DNA of 64,000 bases from Pseudomonas marginalis (GCF_900105325.1 NZ_FNSU01000003.1:3981501-4045500), one strand, 5' to 3'. Positions 8,824 through 18,564 are shown, numbered from the stretch's first letter. The notes: a model not told the origin generated them from the letters alone. Program-made: numbers and translations.

Positions 8824-9678
8824 TCAGGCGGCGATCGACAACTTCAGCTTGTTCATCGCGCTTTTCTCAAGCTGGCGAATGCGCTCGGCCGACACGTTGT
8901 ACTTCTGCGCCAGGTCGTGCAGCGTGGCTTTTTCTTCCGCCAGCCAGCGCTGGTAGAGGATGTCACGGCTGCGGTCGTCCAGCACTTCCAGCGCTTCGTG
9001 CAGGTTGTGGTTGGAGTTGTCGCTCCAGTCGGCGTCTTCCAGTTGACGCGCCGGGTCGTACCGGTGGTCTTCCAGGTAATTGGCCGGCGATTGGAAAGCG
9101 CTGTCGTCGTCCGCTTCGGCGGCCGGGTCGAAGGCCATGTCATGGCCGGTCAGGCGGCTTTCCATCTCGCGCACTTCACGGGGCTCAACGCCGAGGCTTT
9201 CGGCCACGCGGTGGACCTCCTCGTTGTTCAGCCACGCCAGGCGTTTTTTCTGGCTGCGCAGGTTGAAGAACAGCTTGCGCTGGGCCTTGGTGGTCGCGAC
9301 TTTCACGATGCGCCAGTTGCGCAGGATGAACTCGTGGATTTCCGCCTTGATCCAGTGCACGGCAAACGACACCAGGCGCACGCCCATCTCAGGGTTGAAG
9401 CGCTTTACAGCCTTCATCAGGCCGACGTTGCCTTCCTGGATCAGGTCAGCCTGGGCCAGGCCGTAGCCGCTATAGCTACGGGCGATATGTACGACAAAAC
9501 GCAGGTGGGCGAGCACCATCTGCCGAGCCGCCCCCAAATCCTGCTCATAGTAGAGACTCTCGGCCAGTTCACGCTCCTGCTCGGGCGTCAGCAATGGAAT
9601 GCTGTTGACCGTGTGCACATAGGCTTCCAGGTTCGCACCCGGGACCAAGGCATAAGCAGGTTGCAAAGAAGTGGTCAT
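8824..9678 (-). CDS. rpoH: RNA polymerase heat-shock sigma factor RpoH (sigma-32)
   Basis: A 284-residue sigma-70 family protein. The start MTTSLQPAYALVPG gives the family's usual length; the 24-residue upstream extension is unlike the family. Region 2 (LRFVVHIARSYSGYGLAQADLIQEGNVG, split here for length), the RpoH box QRKLFFNLRSQKKRL, and region 4 with LHDLAQKYNVSAERIRQLE are intact. It lies downstream of ftsX as in E. coli, in the ftsY-ftsE-ftsX-rpoH order, with a 129-base gap for its own promoters and a heat-responsive leader. Confidence 0.96.
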   Translation of the reverse strand: MTTSLQPAYALVPGANLEAYVHTVNSIPLLTPEQERELAESLYYEQDLGAARQMVLAHLRFVVHIARSYSGYGLAQADLIQEGNVGLMKAVKRFNPEMGVRLVSFAVHWIKAEIHEFILRNWRIVKVATTKAQRKLFFNLRSQKKRLAWLNNEEVHRVAESLGVEPREVREMESRLTGHDMAFDPAAEADDDSAFQSPANYLEDHRYDPARQLEDADWSDNSNHNLHEALEVLDDRSRDILYQRWLAEEKATLHDLAQKYNVSAERIRQLEKSAMNKLKLSIAA

Positions 9679-9807
9679 ACGAAAAAACCTCCGACTCACA
9701 TAACTCGTGCAGTTCAGCACTGCGAAAATTGACCGGGAACCGTAGGACAAGTTCCCTAAACCACTGATACGGTCAATACAAACGAAACCACATTACCCTG
9801 ACATTAA

Positions 9808-10830
9808 CTACTTCGGTGCCAGCTCGCGTAAATGCCGTGCGACCGCAATCCAGGCACCGATATAACCCAACAATACCGCGCCAAGCAAGAGCGACAGACC
9901 ATCGGCAACCGGCACCCCCGCCAGGGCAAAATCGCTGCCGTACAAGCCGGCAAGCCCGACAACCGCGTCGTTCAGCCAGTTCAGGCCGAATGCCAGCACG
10001 CCCCAGGACAAAATCCCCGCACCCAGGCCATAAAGCGCGCCCATGTACAGAAAAGGCCGACGCACATAGCTGTCCGTGCCGCCGACCAGTTTAATCACTT
10101 CTATCTCGGTGCGACGGTTTTCAATATGAAGACGAATGGTATTACCTATCACCAAAAGTAATGCAGACACCAACAGCACCGTCAGGCCGAATACAAAGCG
10201 GTCGCCCAGCTTGAGGATCGCCGCCAGGCGCTCCACCCAGACTAGATCAAGTTGCGCCTGTTGCACCTTCGGCATCTCTGCGAGTTTTTGTCGCAGGGCT
10301 TCAAGGCCCGCCTTGTCGACTTCATTCGGCGTCACCAGCACCACGCCCGGCAGCGGGTTCTGCGGCAGCTCTTTCAGCGCCTCGCCCAGGCCGGACTGTT
10401 GCTGGAACTCCTCAAGGGCCTGGTCGCGGCTGACGTACTCGGCGTCCGCGACGCCCGGCATGTTCTTGATATCGTCCCGTAGTGCTTCGCCTTCCTTGGT
10501 GCTGGCATCCAGGTTCAGGTACAGGGAAATCTGTGCCGCACGCTGCCAGGAACCGCCCAGGCGCTCGACATTATTAAGCAGCAGCGACAAGCCCATCGGC
10601 AGGCTCAGGGCCACGGCCATCACCAGGCAGGTAAAAAAGCTGCCGATCGGCTGCTTGCCCAGGCGACGCAGGCTGTCCAGCAGGCTGGCGCGATGGCTTT
10701 CGATCCAGGCGCGCAGCAGGGTACTGAAGTCCGGGCCGTCATCGTCGTCGTGTTTTTTCTTTTTCGGCTGCGGATCGGCCGGTTTCGGCGCCACGCGCTC
10801 GGAAACCTTGGGGCTACGTGTTGCACTCAT
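9808..10830 (-). CDS. ftsX: Cell division protein FtsX
   Basis: A 340-residue inner-membrane component of the FtsEX complex that controls septal peptidoglycan hydrolases. A polar, lysine-rich cytosolic N-terminus (PQPKKKKHDDDD) precedes the first membrane span near residue 70; a periplasmic loop (about 95-210) and three C-terminal spans follow. Its start overlaps the ftsE stop by 4 bases, so the ATPase and permease are coupled. Confidence 0.95.
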   Translation of the reverse strand: MSATRSPKVSERVAPKPADPQPKKKKHDDDDGPDFSTLLRAWIESHRASLLDSLRRLGKQPIGSFFTCLVMAVALSLPMGLSLLLNNVERLGGSWQRAAQISLYLNLDASTKEGEALRDDIKNMPGVADAEYVSRDQALEEFQQQSGLGEALKELPQNPLPGVVLVTPNEVDKAGLEALRQKLAEMPKVQQAQLDLVWVERLAAILKLGDRFVFGLTVLLVSALLLVIGNTIRLHIENRRTEIEVIKLVGGTDSYVRRPFLYMGALYGLGAGILSWGVLAFGLNWLNDAVVGLAGLYGSDFALAGVPVADGLSLLLGAVLLGYIGAWIAVARHLRELAPK

Positions 10831-11498
10831 ACGCCAGCCTCCCCGTCACCGATCAGGCGACCGCGTTGCAGGGTCAGCATGCGATGGCGCATGCGGGCGA
10901 TCAGCGCCAGGTCATGGCTGGCGATCAGTACGCTGGTGCCCAGACGGTTGATGTCTTCGAATACGCCCATGATCTCGGCCGCCAGGCGCGGGTCGAGGTT
11001 ACCGGTGGGTTCGTCCGCCAGCAGCAAGGCCGGGCGATGGACGATGGCGCGGGCAATGCCGACGCGCTGTTGCTGGCCGGTGGACAGGTCGCCGGGGTAG
11101 AGGTCGGTCTTGTCCGACAGCGCCACGCGCTCCAGAGCCGAATCCACGCGCTTGACGATTTCGGCCTTGGACAACCCAAGAATCTGCAACGGCAGGGCAA
11201 TGTTGTTGAACACCGTGCGATCGAACAGCAACTGGTGGTTCTGGAACACCACGCCGATCTGGCGGCGCAGGAACGGGATCTGCGCATTGCTGATGGTGGC
11301 CAGGTCCTGGCCCGCCAGCAGCAACTTGCCCGTGGTCGGGCGTTCCATGGCCAGCAGCAGGCGCAACAGCGTACTCTTGCCGGCCCCCGAGTGACCGGTG
11401 ACAAACAAGAACTCGCCGCGACGCACTCGAAAGCTCAGCTCATGCAAGCCCACATGCCCGTTGGCATAGCGTTTACCGACCTGTTCGAATCGAATCAT
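10827..11498 (-). CDS. ftsE: Cell division ATP-binding protein FtsE
   Basis: A 223-residue ABC ATPase. Walker A is GHSGAGKST, the signature is LSTGQQQRVGIARA, and Walker B is LLLADEPTGNLD. It pairs with FtsX encoded immediately downstream and overlaps ftsY upstream by 4 bases. The opening MIRFEQVGKRYANG is typical of FtsE. Confidence 0.96.
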   Translation of the reverse strand: MIRFEQVGKRYANGHVGLHELSFRVRRGEFLFVTGHSGAGKSTLLRLLLAMERPTTGKLLLAGQDLATISNAQIPFLRRQIGVVFQNHQLLFDRTVFNNIALPLQILGLSKAEIVKRVDSALERVALSDKTDLYPGDLSTGQQQRVGIARAIVHRPALLLADEPTGNLDPRLAAEIMGVFEDINRLGTSVLIASHDLALIARMRHRMLTLQRGRLIGDGEAGV

Positions 11499-12874
11499 GA
11501 ACGCTCCCGCTCGGCAAACAGTGCCTGGACAAAGGGTTCGGCTTCAAAGGTGCGCAGGTCGTCGATGCCTTCACCGACGCCGATATAACGAATCGGCAAC
11601 CCGAACTGCTTGGCCAGGGCGAAGATCACGCCACCCTTGGCCGTGCCGTCGAGCTTAGTCAAGGCCAGGCCGGTCAGTTGGACCGTCTGGTTGAATTGCT
11701 TGGCCTGGCTGATAGCGTTCTGGCCGGTACCGGCGTCCAGCACCAGCAACACCTCGTGCGGGGCGTCTGCGTCGAGCTTGCCGATCACGCGGCGGACTTT
11801 CTTCAGCTCTTCCATCAGGTTGTCTTTGGTGTGCAGGCGACCGGCGGTATCCGCGATCAGCACGTCGATGTTACGAGCCTTGGCGGCTTGCACGGCGTCG
11901 AAGATCACCGAGGCGGAATCGGCACCGGTGTGCTGGGCGATGACCGGGATCTTGTTGCGCTCCCCCCAGACCTGCAATTGCTCGACGGCAGCGGCGCGGA
12001 AGGTGTCACCGGCGGCGAGCATGACTTTCTTGCCTTCCGACTGCAGCTTCTTGGCCAGTTTGCCGATGGTGGTGGTCTTGCCGGCGCCGTTGACACCCAC
12101 GACCAGGATCACGAACGGCTTGTTCGGGGTGATCACCAACGGTGCTTCCACGGGTTTGAGCATCGCAGCCAGCTCGGCCTGCAAGGATTTGTAGAGGGCG
12201 TCGGCATCGGTCAGCTGCTTGCGTGCGACTTTCTGAGTCAGGCTCTGGATGATCACAGCGGTGGCTTCGACGCCAACGTCAGCGGTCAGCAGGCGGGTTT
12301 CGATGTCTTCCAGCAGCTCATCGTCGATGACTTTCTTGCCGAGGAACAGGCTGGCCATGCCTTCGCCGATGCTGGCGCTGGTCTTGCTCAGGCCTTGCTT
12401 GAGGCGGGCGAAGAAGCCGGTCTTGCTGGTTTCGGTGGAGGCGACGGGCGGTTCGATGACGGCGGGAGCGGCAACCACCGGCTCCACTAGCGCAGGCACG
12501 GGGGCGGGCGCTTCGACAACGACCGGCTGCGGCTCAACGGTCACCGGAATCGGCGGCACCACATGCTCGGCCTGCACATCTTCAACCAGCGCCACAGCCT
12601 CTTCGGGCACCGGCAGCTCAGGCCACGGCTTGTGTTCGGGCTCAGGCTCCACCTCGGCCACCGGCTGCAACACCGGCTCAGCCATCGGCAACACCACCGG
12701 CGCCGGCGCTTCGGCAACGGGCTCGGCTTCTACTATAGGCTCGGGGATCGGCTCAGCTTGAACCTGTGGCTGTTCAGCGACGGTTTCCTGCGGCTTTTTG
12801 CGCAGCCATCCGAACAGGCCTTTCTTCTCGCCAGCCGCAGCTGGGGTCTTCTTGTCGTCGTTGGAACCAAACAT
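11495..12874 (-). CDS. ftsY: Signal recognition particle receptor FtsY
   Basis: A 459-residue SRP-GTPase that docks ribosome-SRP complexes at the inner membrane. I chose MFGSNDDKKTPAAAGEKKG as the start; 14 upstream residues lack similarity. An acidic, proline- and valine-rich A domain (about residues 20-150) is followed by the NG domain with GVNGAGKTTTIGKLA, DTAGRLHTKDNLMEEL and TKLDGTAKGG. It is the first gene of the ftsY-ftsE-ftsX block. Confidence 0.95.
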   Translation of the reverse strand: MFGSNDDKKTPAAAGEKKGLFGWLRKKPQETVAEQPQVQAEPIPEPIVEAEPVAEAPAPVVLPMAEPVLQPVAEVEPEPEHKPWPELPVPEEAVALVEDVQAEHVVPPIPVTVEPQPVVVEAPAPVPALVEPVVAAPAVIEPPVASTETSKTGFFARLKQGLSKTSASIGEGMASLFLGKKVIDDELLEDIETRLLTADVGVEATAVIIQSLTQKVARKQLTDADALYKSLQAELAAMLKPVEAPLVITPNKPFVILVVGVNGAGKTTTIGKLAKKLQSEGKKVMLAAGDTFRAAAVEQLQVWGERNKIPVIAQHTGADSASVIFDAVQAAKARNIDVLIADTAGRLHTKDNLMEELKKVRRVIGKLDADAPHEVLLVLDAGTGQNAISQAKQFNQTVQLTGLALTKLDGTAKGGVIFALAKQFGLPIRYIGVGEGIDDLRTFEAEPFVQALFAERERS

Positions 12875-13106
12875 GGAGACGGCTATCTCAAGGTAGCGAC
12901 GCGCCAAGGGGCACATCGGTAAATAAAATTCGATGCGTAACAGACTGTTTTTTAGCCAGCTCGTTCATGCGCAACATTTTGTAAGGCCTAAATAGGGCCT
13001 CAACAAGACAGCCGCAGTGGCCGTCCCTTAGTCGGATCAGTATCCTAGCACCTCCTCGCCCGCCGACGCTAAGACCAAGCGGGCAGCCCAACAGGTTTAA
13101 AAACGA

Positions 13107-14462
13107 ATGAATGCTCTAGCCCGCCACGCCGCAGGCCTGCTGTTCAGCACAGTTTGTCTGCCCCTTTCAGCCTTGGCTGCCGACCCACAACCCACCCATG
13201 AATTCACCCTGGATAACGGCCTCAAGGTGGTCGTGCGCGAAGACCATCGCGCGCCGGTGGTGGTTTCCCAGGTCTGGTACAAGGTCGGTTCGAGCTACGA
13301 AACCCCGGGCCAGACCGGTTTGTCCCACGCCCTGGAGCACATGATGTTCAAGGGCAGCGCCAAGGTCGGCCCCGGCGAAGCCTCGCTGATCCTGCGTGAC
13401 CTGGGCGCCGAAGAAAACGCCTTCACCAGTGATGACTACACCGCCTACTACCAGGTGCTGGCCCGTGACCGCCTGGGCGTTGCCTTTGAGCTGGAAGCCG
13501 ACCGCATGGCCAGCCTGCGCCTGCCGGCCGACGAGTTCAGCCGCGAAATCGAGGTGATCAAGGAAGAACGCCGCCTGCGCACCGACGACAATCCCATGTC
13601 CAAGGCCTTCGAGCGCTTCAAGGCGATGGCCTTCCCGGCCAGCGGCTATCACACCCCGACCATCGGCTGGATGGCCGACCTCGACCGCATGAAGGTCGAG
13701 GAGCTGCGCCACTGGTACCAGTCCTGGTATGTACCGAACAACGCCACGTTGGTGGTGGTCGGCGACGTCACCCCGGACGAGGTAAAAAACCTCGCCCAGC
13801 GCTACTTCGGCCCGATCCCCAAGCGTGACGTACCGCCCGCCAAGATTCCGATGGAGCTGGCCGAGCCCGGCGAGCGCCTGCTGACGATGCATGTGCAGAC
13901 CCAATTGCCGAGCGTGATCCTGGGCTTCAACGTACCTGGCCTGGCCACCGCCGAAGACAAGCGTTCGGTCCAGGCCCTGCGCCTGATCTCGGCCCTGCTG
14001 GACGGTGGCTACAGCGCACGGATCTCCGAGCAACTGGAGCGTGGCGAAGAGCTGGTATCCGCCGCGTCCACCAACTACGACGCCTACACCCGGGGCGACA
14101 GCCTGTTCACCCTTTCGGCCACCCCGAACCAGCAGAAGAAAAAGACCGTTGCCCAAGCCGAAGCCGGCCTGTGGCGCCTGCTGGAAGAGCTGAAGGCCAA
14201 GCCACCGACCGCCGAAGAACTGGAACGCATCCGTGCCCAGGTCATCGCCGGCCTGGTGTACCAACGCGATTCCATCACCAGCCAGGCCACGGCCATTGGC
14301 TCCCTGGAAACCGTGGGCCTGTCCTGGAAACTCATGGACACCGAACTGGCCGACCTGCAAAGCGTGACCCCGGAAGATATCCAGAAGGCCGCGCGCACCT
14401 ATTTCACCCGCGAACGTCTGAGCGTCGCCCATGTTTTGCCTGAGGAGACCGCTCATGAGTGA
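13107..14462 (+). CDS. M16 family zinc metallopeptidase (active-type subunit)
   Basis: A 451-residue periplasmic or secreted protein: signal peptide up to about LSALAA, then an M16 peptidase domain. The inverted zinc motif HALEH (in GLSHALEHMMFKG) and a downstream Glu (VIKEERR region) mark it as the catalytic member. It overlaps a second M16 gene by 8 bases, so the pair is probably an obligate heterodimer like mitochondrial processing peptidase or PqqFG-type pairs. The substrate is unknown. Confidence 0.9.
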   Translation: MNALARHAAGLLFSTVCLPLSALAADPQPTHEFTLDNGLKVVVREDHRAPVVVSQVWYKVGSSYETPGQTGLSHALEHMMFKGSAKVGPGEASLILRDLGAEENAFTSDDYTAYYQVLARDRLGVAFELEADRMASLRLPADEFSREIEVIKEERRLRTDDNPMSKAFERFKAMAFPASGYHTPTIGWMADLDRMKVEELRHWYQSWYVPNNATLVVVGDVTPDEVKNLAQRYFGPIPKRDVPPAKIPMELAEPGERLLTMHVQTQLPSVILGFNVPGLATAEDKRSVQALRLISALLDGGYSARISEQLERGEELVSAASTNYDAYTRGDSLFTLSATPNQQKKKTVAQAEAGLWRLLEELKAKPPTAEELERIRAQVIAGLVYQRDSITSQATAIGSLETVGLSWKLMDTELADLQSVTPEDIQKAARTYFTRERLSVAHVLPEETAHE

Positions 14463-15945
14463 TCGCAAAAGCAGCCGCCTGATCCTGCCGGGCCTGATCG
14501 CCGTGACCCTGGTCGCGGCGAGCGCCGTGTATTTCCTGCGCCCGAGTGAGTCCGTTGCCAGCCAGGCGCTGGATAAGGCTCAATCGGCCAACAAACTGCA
14601 ATCCCTGGCGGAGCTGGACGGCAAGGCGCCGACCAATCGCAAGCTCGACGTGCAAACCTGGACCACCGCCGAAGGCGCCAAGGTGCTGTTTGTCGAAGCC
14701 CATGAACTGCCGATGTTCGACATGCGCATCCTGTTCGCCGCCGGCAGCAGCCAGGACGGCAACGTGCCGGGCCTGGCGCTGATGACCAACGCCATGCTCA
14801 ACGAAGGTGTACCGGGCAAGGATGTGAGCCAGATTGCCAGTGGTTTTGAAGGCCTGGGCGCCGACTTTGGCAATGGCGCTTATCGCGATATGGCGCTGGT
14901 GTCCCTGCGCAGCCTGAGCGACAGCGCTAAACGCGACGCCGCCCTGGCGCTGTTTGACGAGGTGATCGGCAAGCCGACCTTCCCCGCCGACTCCCTGGCG
15001 CGGATCAAGAACCAGATCCTCGCCGGCTTTGAATACCAGAAGCAGAACCCCGGCAAGCTGGCGAGCCTGGAGCTGTTCAAGCGCCTGTACGGCGATCACC
15101 CCTACGCTCACCCGAGCGAAGGCACGCCGCAAAGCGTTCCGAAGATTACCCTCGCGCAGCTGCAGGCGTTCCACGCCAAGGCTTATGCGGCGGGTAATGC
15201 GGTGATTGCCGTGGTCGGTGACTTGACCCGCGCCGAAGCCGAAGCGATGACGGCCAAAGTGTCCGCTTCGCTGCCCAAGGGCCCGGCCATGGCGAAAATC
15301 ACCCAGCCAACCGAGCCCAAGGCCGGCCTGAGCCATATCGAGTTCCCGTCCAAACAGACTCACCTGCTGTTCGCCCAATTGGGTATCGACCGCGCCGACC
15401 CGGACTACGCAGCCCTGTCCCTGGGCAACCAGATCCTCGGCGGCGGCGGCTTCGGCACCCGTTTGATGAGCGAAGTGCGCGAAAAACGCGGCCTGACCTA
15501 CGGTGTTTACTCCGGTTTCTCGCCGATGCAAGTGCGTGGCCCGTTCATGATCAACCTGCAGACCCGCGCCGAAATGAGCGGCGGCACCCTGCGCCTGGTC
15601 GAAGACGTGCTCGCCGACTACCTCAAGACCGGCCCGACGCAAAAGGAACTGGATGACGCCAAGCGCGAGCTGGCCGGCAGCTTCCCGCTGTCCACCGCCA
15701 GCAACGCCGATATCGTCGGGCAGCTGGGCGCCATGGGTTTCTACAACCTGCCGCTGAGCTATCTGGAAGATTTCATGAAACAATCCCAGGCCCTGACCGT
15801 AGAGCAGGTCAAGGCGGCCTTGAACAAACACTTGAGCGCCGACAAGATGGTCATCGTGACCGCCGGCCCAACGACTGCGCAAAAGCCACTACCGCCCCCC
15901 ACTGATAAACCTGCCGAGCAGCCGCTCGGGGTTCCGGAGCATTAA
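14455..15945 (+). CDS. M16 family peptidase-like protein lacking the zinc motif
   Basis: A 496-residue protein starting at MSDRKSSRLILPG, with an N-terminal membrane anchor or signal (residues 9-30). It has the M16 fold, including LGNQILGGGGFGTRLMSEVREKRG and LTYGVYSGF in the C-terminal half, but the position of the HxxEH motif reads GLALMTNAMLNEG, so it should not bind zinc. It is likely the substrate-binding partner of the active subunit encoded just upstream. The stop overlaps the rsmD start by 1 base. Confidence 0.9.
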   Translation: MSDRKSSRLILPGLIAVTLVAASAVYFLRPSESVASQALDKAQSANKLQSLAELDGKAPTNRKLDVQTWTTAEGAKVLFVEAHELPMFDMRILFAAGSSQDGNVPGLALMTNAMLNEGVPGKDVSQIASGFEGLGADFGNGAYRDMALVSLRSLSDSAKRDAALALFDEVIGKPTFPADSLARIKNQILAGFEYQKQNPGKLASLELFKRLYGDHPYAHPSEGTPQSVPKITLAQLQAFHAKAYAAGNAVIAVVGDLTRAEAEAMTAKVSASLPKGPAMAKITQPTEPKAGLSHIEFPSKQTHLLFAQLGIDRADPDYAALSLGNQILGGGGFGTRLMSEVREKRGLTYGVYSGFSPMQVRGPFMINLQTRAEMSGGTLRLVEDVLADYLKTGPTQKELDDAKRELAGSFPLSTASNADIVGQLGAMGFYNLPLSYLEDFMKQSQALTVEQVKAALNKHLSADKMVIVTAGPTTAQKPLPPPTDKPAEQPLGVPEH

Positions 15946-16562
15946 TGGCCAGTTCATCTCGCCCGAAAAAACCTGTCCACAACGTGCATAACGGTGTGGG
16001 CCAGCTGCGCATCATTGGCGGCGAATGGGGCAGCCGCAAGCTGAGCTTCCCCGACGTCGTGGGCCTGCGCCCGACGCCGGACCGCGTACGTGAAACCCTG
16101 TTCAACTGGCTGGCGCCGTACATTGCCGGCGCCAAGGTGCTGGACCCGTTCGCCGGCAGTGGCGCGCTGTTCCTGGAGGCGCTGTCCCGTGGCGCGGCCC
16201 AGGCCCAGGCGCTGGATGCCAGCAATGTCGCGGTGTCCAGCCTCAAGGAACACCTGGGCACCCTGCGCTGCACCAATGGCCAGGTGCAGACCGCCGACGC
16301 CCTGCGCTACCTGGAAACCCAGGCGCCCAGTGCCTACGACGTGGTGTTCCTCGACCCACCGTTCAACCAGAACCTGTTGCCAACCGTGTGCGCCTTGCTC
16401 GAAGAGCGCCAATGGCTGGCACCGGACGCGTGGATCTACACTGAAAGCGAGACCGCGCCGTCTACCCTGGGCTTGCCGGGCGCCTGGCGCCTGCACCGGG
16501 AGCAGAAATCCGGTCGTGTGTATTACGCGTTGTGGCATCGATTGGTCGAAAGCGTCGCTTAA
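15945..16562 (+). CDS. rsmD: 16S rRNA (guanine(966)-N(2))-methyltransferase
   Basis: A 205-residue SAM methyltransferase that modifies G966 of 16S rRNA. IIGGEWGSRKLSFPD is the family N-terminus, LDPFAGSGALFLEALSRGA is motif I, and VVFLDPPFNQNLL holds the catalytic DPPF. It starts on the last base of the preceding M16 stop codon region, so the three genes form an operon. Confidence 0.95.
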   Translation: MASSSRPKKPVHNVHNGVGQLRIIGGEWGSRKLSFPDVVGLRPTPDRVRETLFNWLAPYIAGAKVLDPFAGSGALFLEALSRGAAQAQALDASNVAVSSLKEHLGTLRCTNGQVQTADALRYLETQAPSAYDVVFLDPPFNQNLLPTVCALLEERQWLAPDAWIYTESETAPSTLGLPGAWRLHREQKSGRVYYALWHRLVESVA

Positions 16563-16564
16563 AA

Positions 16565-16594
16565 TCTGTGGTGAGCAAGCCCGCTCACCACAGA
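16565..16594. repeat. REP palindrome (GTGAGC class)
   Basis: Inverted repeat TCTGTGGTGAGC / GCTCACCACAGA around AAGCCC, directly after the rsmD stop. It is of the GTGGTGAGCGGGCTTGCC class, like 23613-23641. It may also serve as the end of the rsmD transcript. Confidence 0.65.
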
Positions 16595-16623
16595 CAGTGA
16601 GTCAGCTCAAAACTGAGAGTGTC

Positions 16624-17619
16624 ATGACACCGTCCTCCGACCTGTTCACCCCCGCCTTCGGCCTCGGCAACCCTCACCTGCAAACCCTGTGGGGGCCGCT
16701 GTGGCGCCCGACTACCCATATCGAACGCCAACGCGAACGCCTGTGGCTGGAAGACGGCGACTTTCTCGACCTCGACTGGCATGGCCCGCATGACGCGCAG
16801 GCGCCGTTGGTGCTGGTGCTGCATGGGCTGACCGGCTCATCCAATTCCCCCTATGTGGCCGGCCTGCAAAAAGTCCTCGGCGCCCACGGCTGGGCCAGTG
16901 CGGCCTTGAACTGGCGCGGCTGTTCGGGCGAGCCCAACCTGCTGGCGCGCAGCTATCACTCCGGCGCCAGCGAAGACCTCGCCGCCGCGATTGCGCATCT
17001 GCGCGCCAAGCGGCCGTTGGCGCCGCTGTATGCGGTGGGTTATTCGCTGGGGGGCAATGTGCTGCTCAAGCACCTGGGGGAAACCGGCGAGGCGTCCGGG
17101 CTGCAAGGCGCAGCGGCGGTGTCGGTGCCATTTCGCCTGGACCAGTGTGCAGACCGGATCGGGATAGGTTTCTCGCGGATTTATCAAAAGCACTTCATGA
17201 GTGAAATGCTCGCGTATATCCGCGTCAAACAAAGCCGTTTTTTACAGGATGGCCGCGCGGACGGGCTGAAAACCCTGGAAGCGCTTGGCTCGCTGGAGAA
17301 GATGCGCACCTTCTGGGACTTCGACGGCCGGGTCACCGCGCCGCTGCATGGGTTCTTGAGTGCCGAGGACTATTACCGTCGCGCGTCGAGTCGCTACTAC
17401 CTGGGCGCGATCCGCACACCGACGCTGATTATCCAGGCGGCCGACGACCCGTTCGTGTTTGCCCACAGCTTGCCCGAGGCCAGTGAGCTATCGGCGTGCA
17501 CCGAGTTTGAGCTGACGGCCAAGGGCGGGCACGTGGGCTTCGTCGATGGCTCGCTGAAACGCCCAGGCTACTACCTGGAGCGGCGCATACCGCAATGGTT
17601 ACTGGCACGACACGGTTAA
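16624..17619 (+). CDS. YheT-type alpha/beta hydrolase
   Basis: A 331-residue hydrolase starting at MTPSSDLFTPAFGLGN. The oxyanion region VLHGLTGSSNSPYVAGL and the nucleophile elbow YSLGGN (in AVGYSLGGNVLLK) are clear, with acid IIQAADDPF and histidine GGHVGFVDG completing the triad. This is the YheT/UPF0017 group, possible esterases whose natural substrate is unknown. The frame is open far upstream across rsmD in another frame, but the chosen ATG gives the family N-terminus. Confidence 0.9.
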   Translation: MTPSSDLFTPAFGLGNPHLQTLWGPLWRPTTHIERQRERLWLEDGDFLDLDWHGPHDAQAPLVLVLHGLTGSSNSPYVAGLQKVLGAHGWASAALNWRGCSGEPNLLARSYHSGASEDLAAAIAHLRAKRPLAPLYAVGYSLGGNVLLKHLGETGEASGLQGAAAVSVPFRLDQCADRIGIGFSRIYQKHFMSEMLAYIRVKQSRFLQDGRADGLKTLEALGSLEKMRTFWDFDGRVTAPLHGFLSAEDYYRRASSRYYLGAIRTPTLIIQAADDPFVFAHSLPEASELSACTEFELTAKGGHVGFVDGSLKRPGYYLERRIPQWLLARHG

Positions 17620-17621
17620 AC

Positions 17622-17649
17622 ATGTGAGAGGGGCAGGCCCCTCCCACAT
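17622..17649. repeat. REP palindrome between convergent genes
   Basis: ATGTGAGAGGGG / CCCCTCCCACAT arms around CAGG, in the gap between the hydrolase and the rhodanese gene. It has one mismatch (GAGAG against CTCCC). Same REP class as 8794-8820. Confidence 0.6.
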
Positions 17650-17676
17650 TCGGATTGGGTTTACACGACCGGGAAC

Positions 17677-18531
17677 TCAGTCCCCCGTAGCGATTGCCCG
17701 CGTCGGATCGGTAATCCACTCGCTCCACGACCCCGCATACAACTTGCCCAACGGGTAACCCGCCAGGCTCAGGGCGAACAGGTTGTGGCAGGCCGTCACG
17801 CCCGAGCCGCAATACGCCACCAGTTCCTCCGGCGAGCGCCCCTGCAACTGCGCGGCGAAGCGCTGCTTGAGTTGCTCGGCCGGGAGGAAACGCCCGTCAC
17901 TGCCCAGGTTTTCGTTGAACGCCGCACATTGCGCACCGGGGATATGCCCGGCAATGGGGTCGATAGGCTCCACCTCTCCGCGAAAACGCGCTTGGGCGCG
18001 GGCATCGATCAGGGTCAGGCCGGGTTGGCCCAGGCGTTTTTGCAGATGTTCGGCATCCAGCAGCAAGTGATTGTCCGGCGTGCCATCGAAAGTCCCACGC
18101 TCGATTACCGGCGCATCCAGGCTCAACGGGAAACCCGCGGCATGCCAGGCCTTGAGGCCGCCGTCCAGGATAAACACACCGTCACGCTTGCCCAGCCAGG
18201 CCAGCAGCCACCAGGCACGAGCCGCATAAGCGCCAGGGCCGTCGTCATACAGCACGATATCGGTGTCAGCATGGATACCCCATGCCCGCAGTTGCTCGGC
18301 GAAGGTGCCCGCCGCCGGTAACGGGTGACGACCGGTCACACCTTTGATCACCGGCCCGCTGAGATGGCGCTCCAGGTCGGCATATTGCGCACCGTCGATA
18401 TGCCCTTCAGCGTAGCTGCAACGCCCGTAATCCGGGTCTTCCAAGGCAAAACGGCAATCCAGGATCACCATCCCCGCCGACGTCTGGCGCTCGGCCAATT
18501 GCTGGGGGCTGATCAGTTGGGCAAGCGGCAT
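17677..18531 (-). CDS. sseA: 3-mercaptopyruvate/thiosulfate sulfurtransferase (two-domain rhodanese)
   Basis: A 284-residue protein with tandem rhodanese domains (about residues 1-140 and 150-284). The catalytic cysteine lies in the C-terminal domain in VAYCGSGVTAC. The CGSGVT loop resembles mercaptopyruvate sulfurtransferases more than thiosulfate-specific rhodanese (CRKGVT). The N-terminal domain has ILDCRFALEDPDYG and is inactive. Substrate preference is inferred from the loop. Confidence 0.88.
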   Translation of the reverse strand: MPLAQLISPQQLAERQTSAGMVILDCRFALEDPDYGRCSYAEGHIDGAQYADLERHLSGPVIKGVTGRHPLPAAGTFAEQLRAWGIHADTDIVLYDDGPGAYAARAWWLLAWLGKRDGVFILDGGLKAWHAAGFPLSLDAPVIERGTFDGTPDNHLLLDAEHLQKRLGQPGLTLIDARAQARFRGEVEPIDPIAGHIPGAQCAAFNENLGSDGRFLPAEQLKQRFAAQLQGRSPEELVAYCGSGVTACHNLFALSLAGYPLGKLYAGSWSEWITDPTRAIATGD

Positions 18532-18564
18532 GATGGACTCCTGTGAACAGATTCGGGAAAGGTC

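Noticed and set aside
14404..15882. 492-residue antisense frame over the second M16 gene
   Set aside because: Same reason: strong third-position GC bias opens the opposite frame, and its composition (rich in His, Gln, Arg and Gly) is typical of shadow translation.
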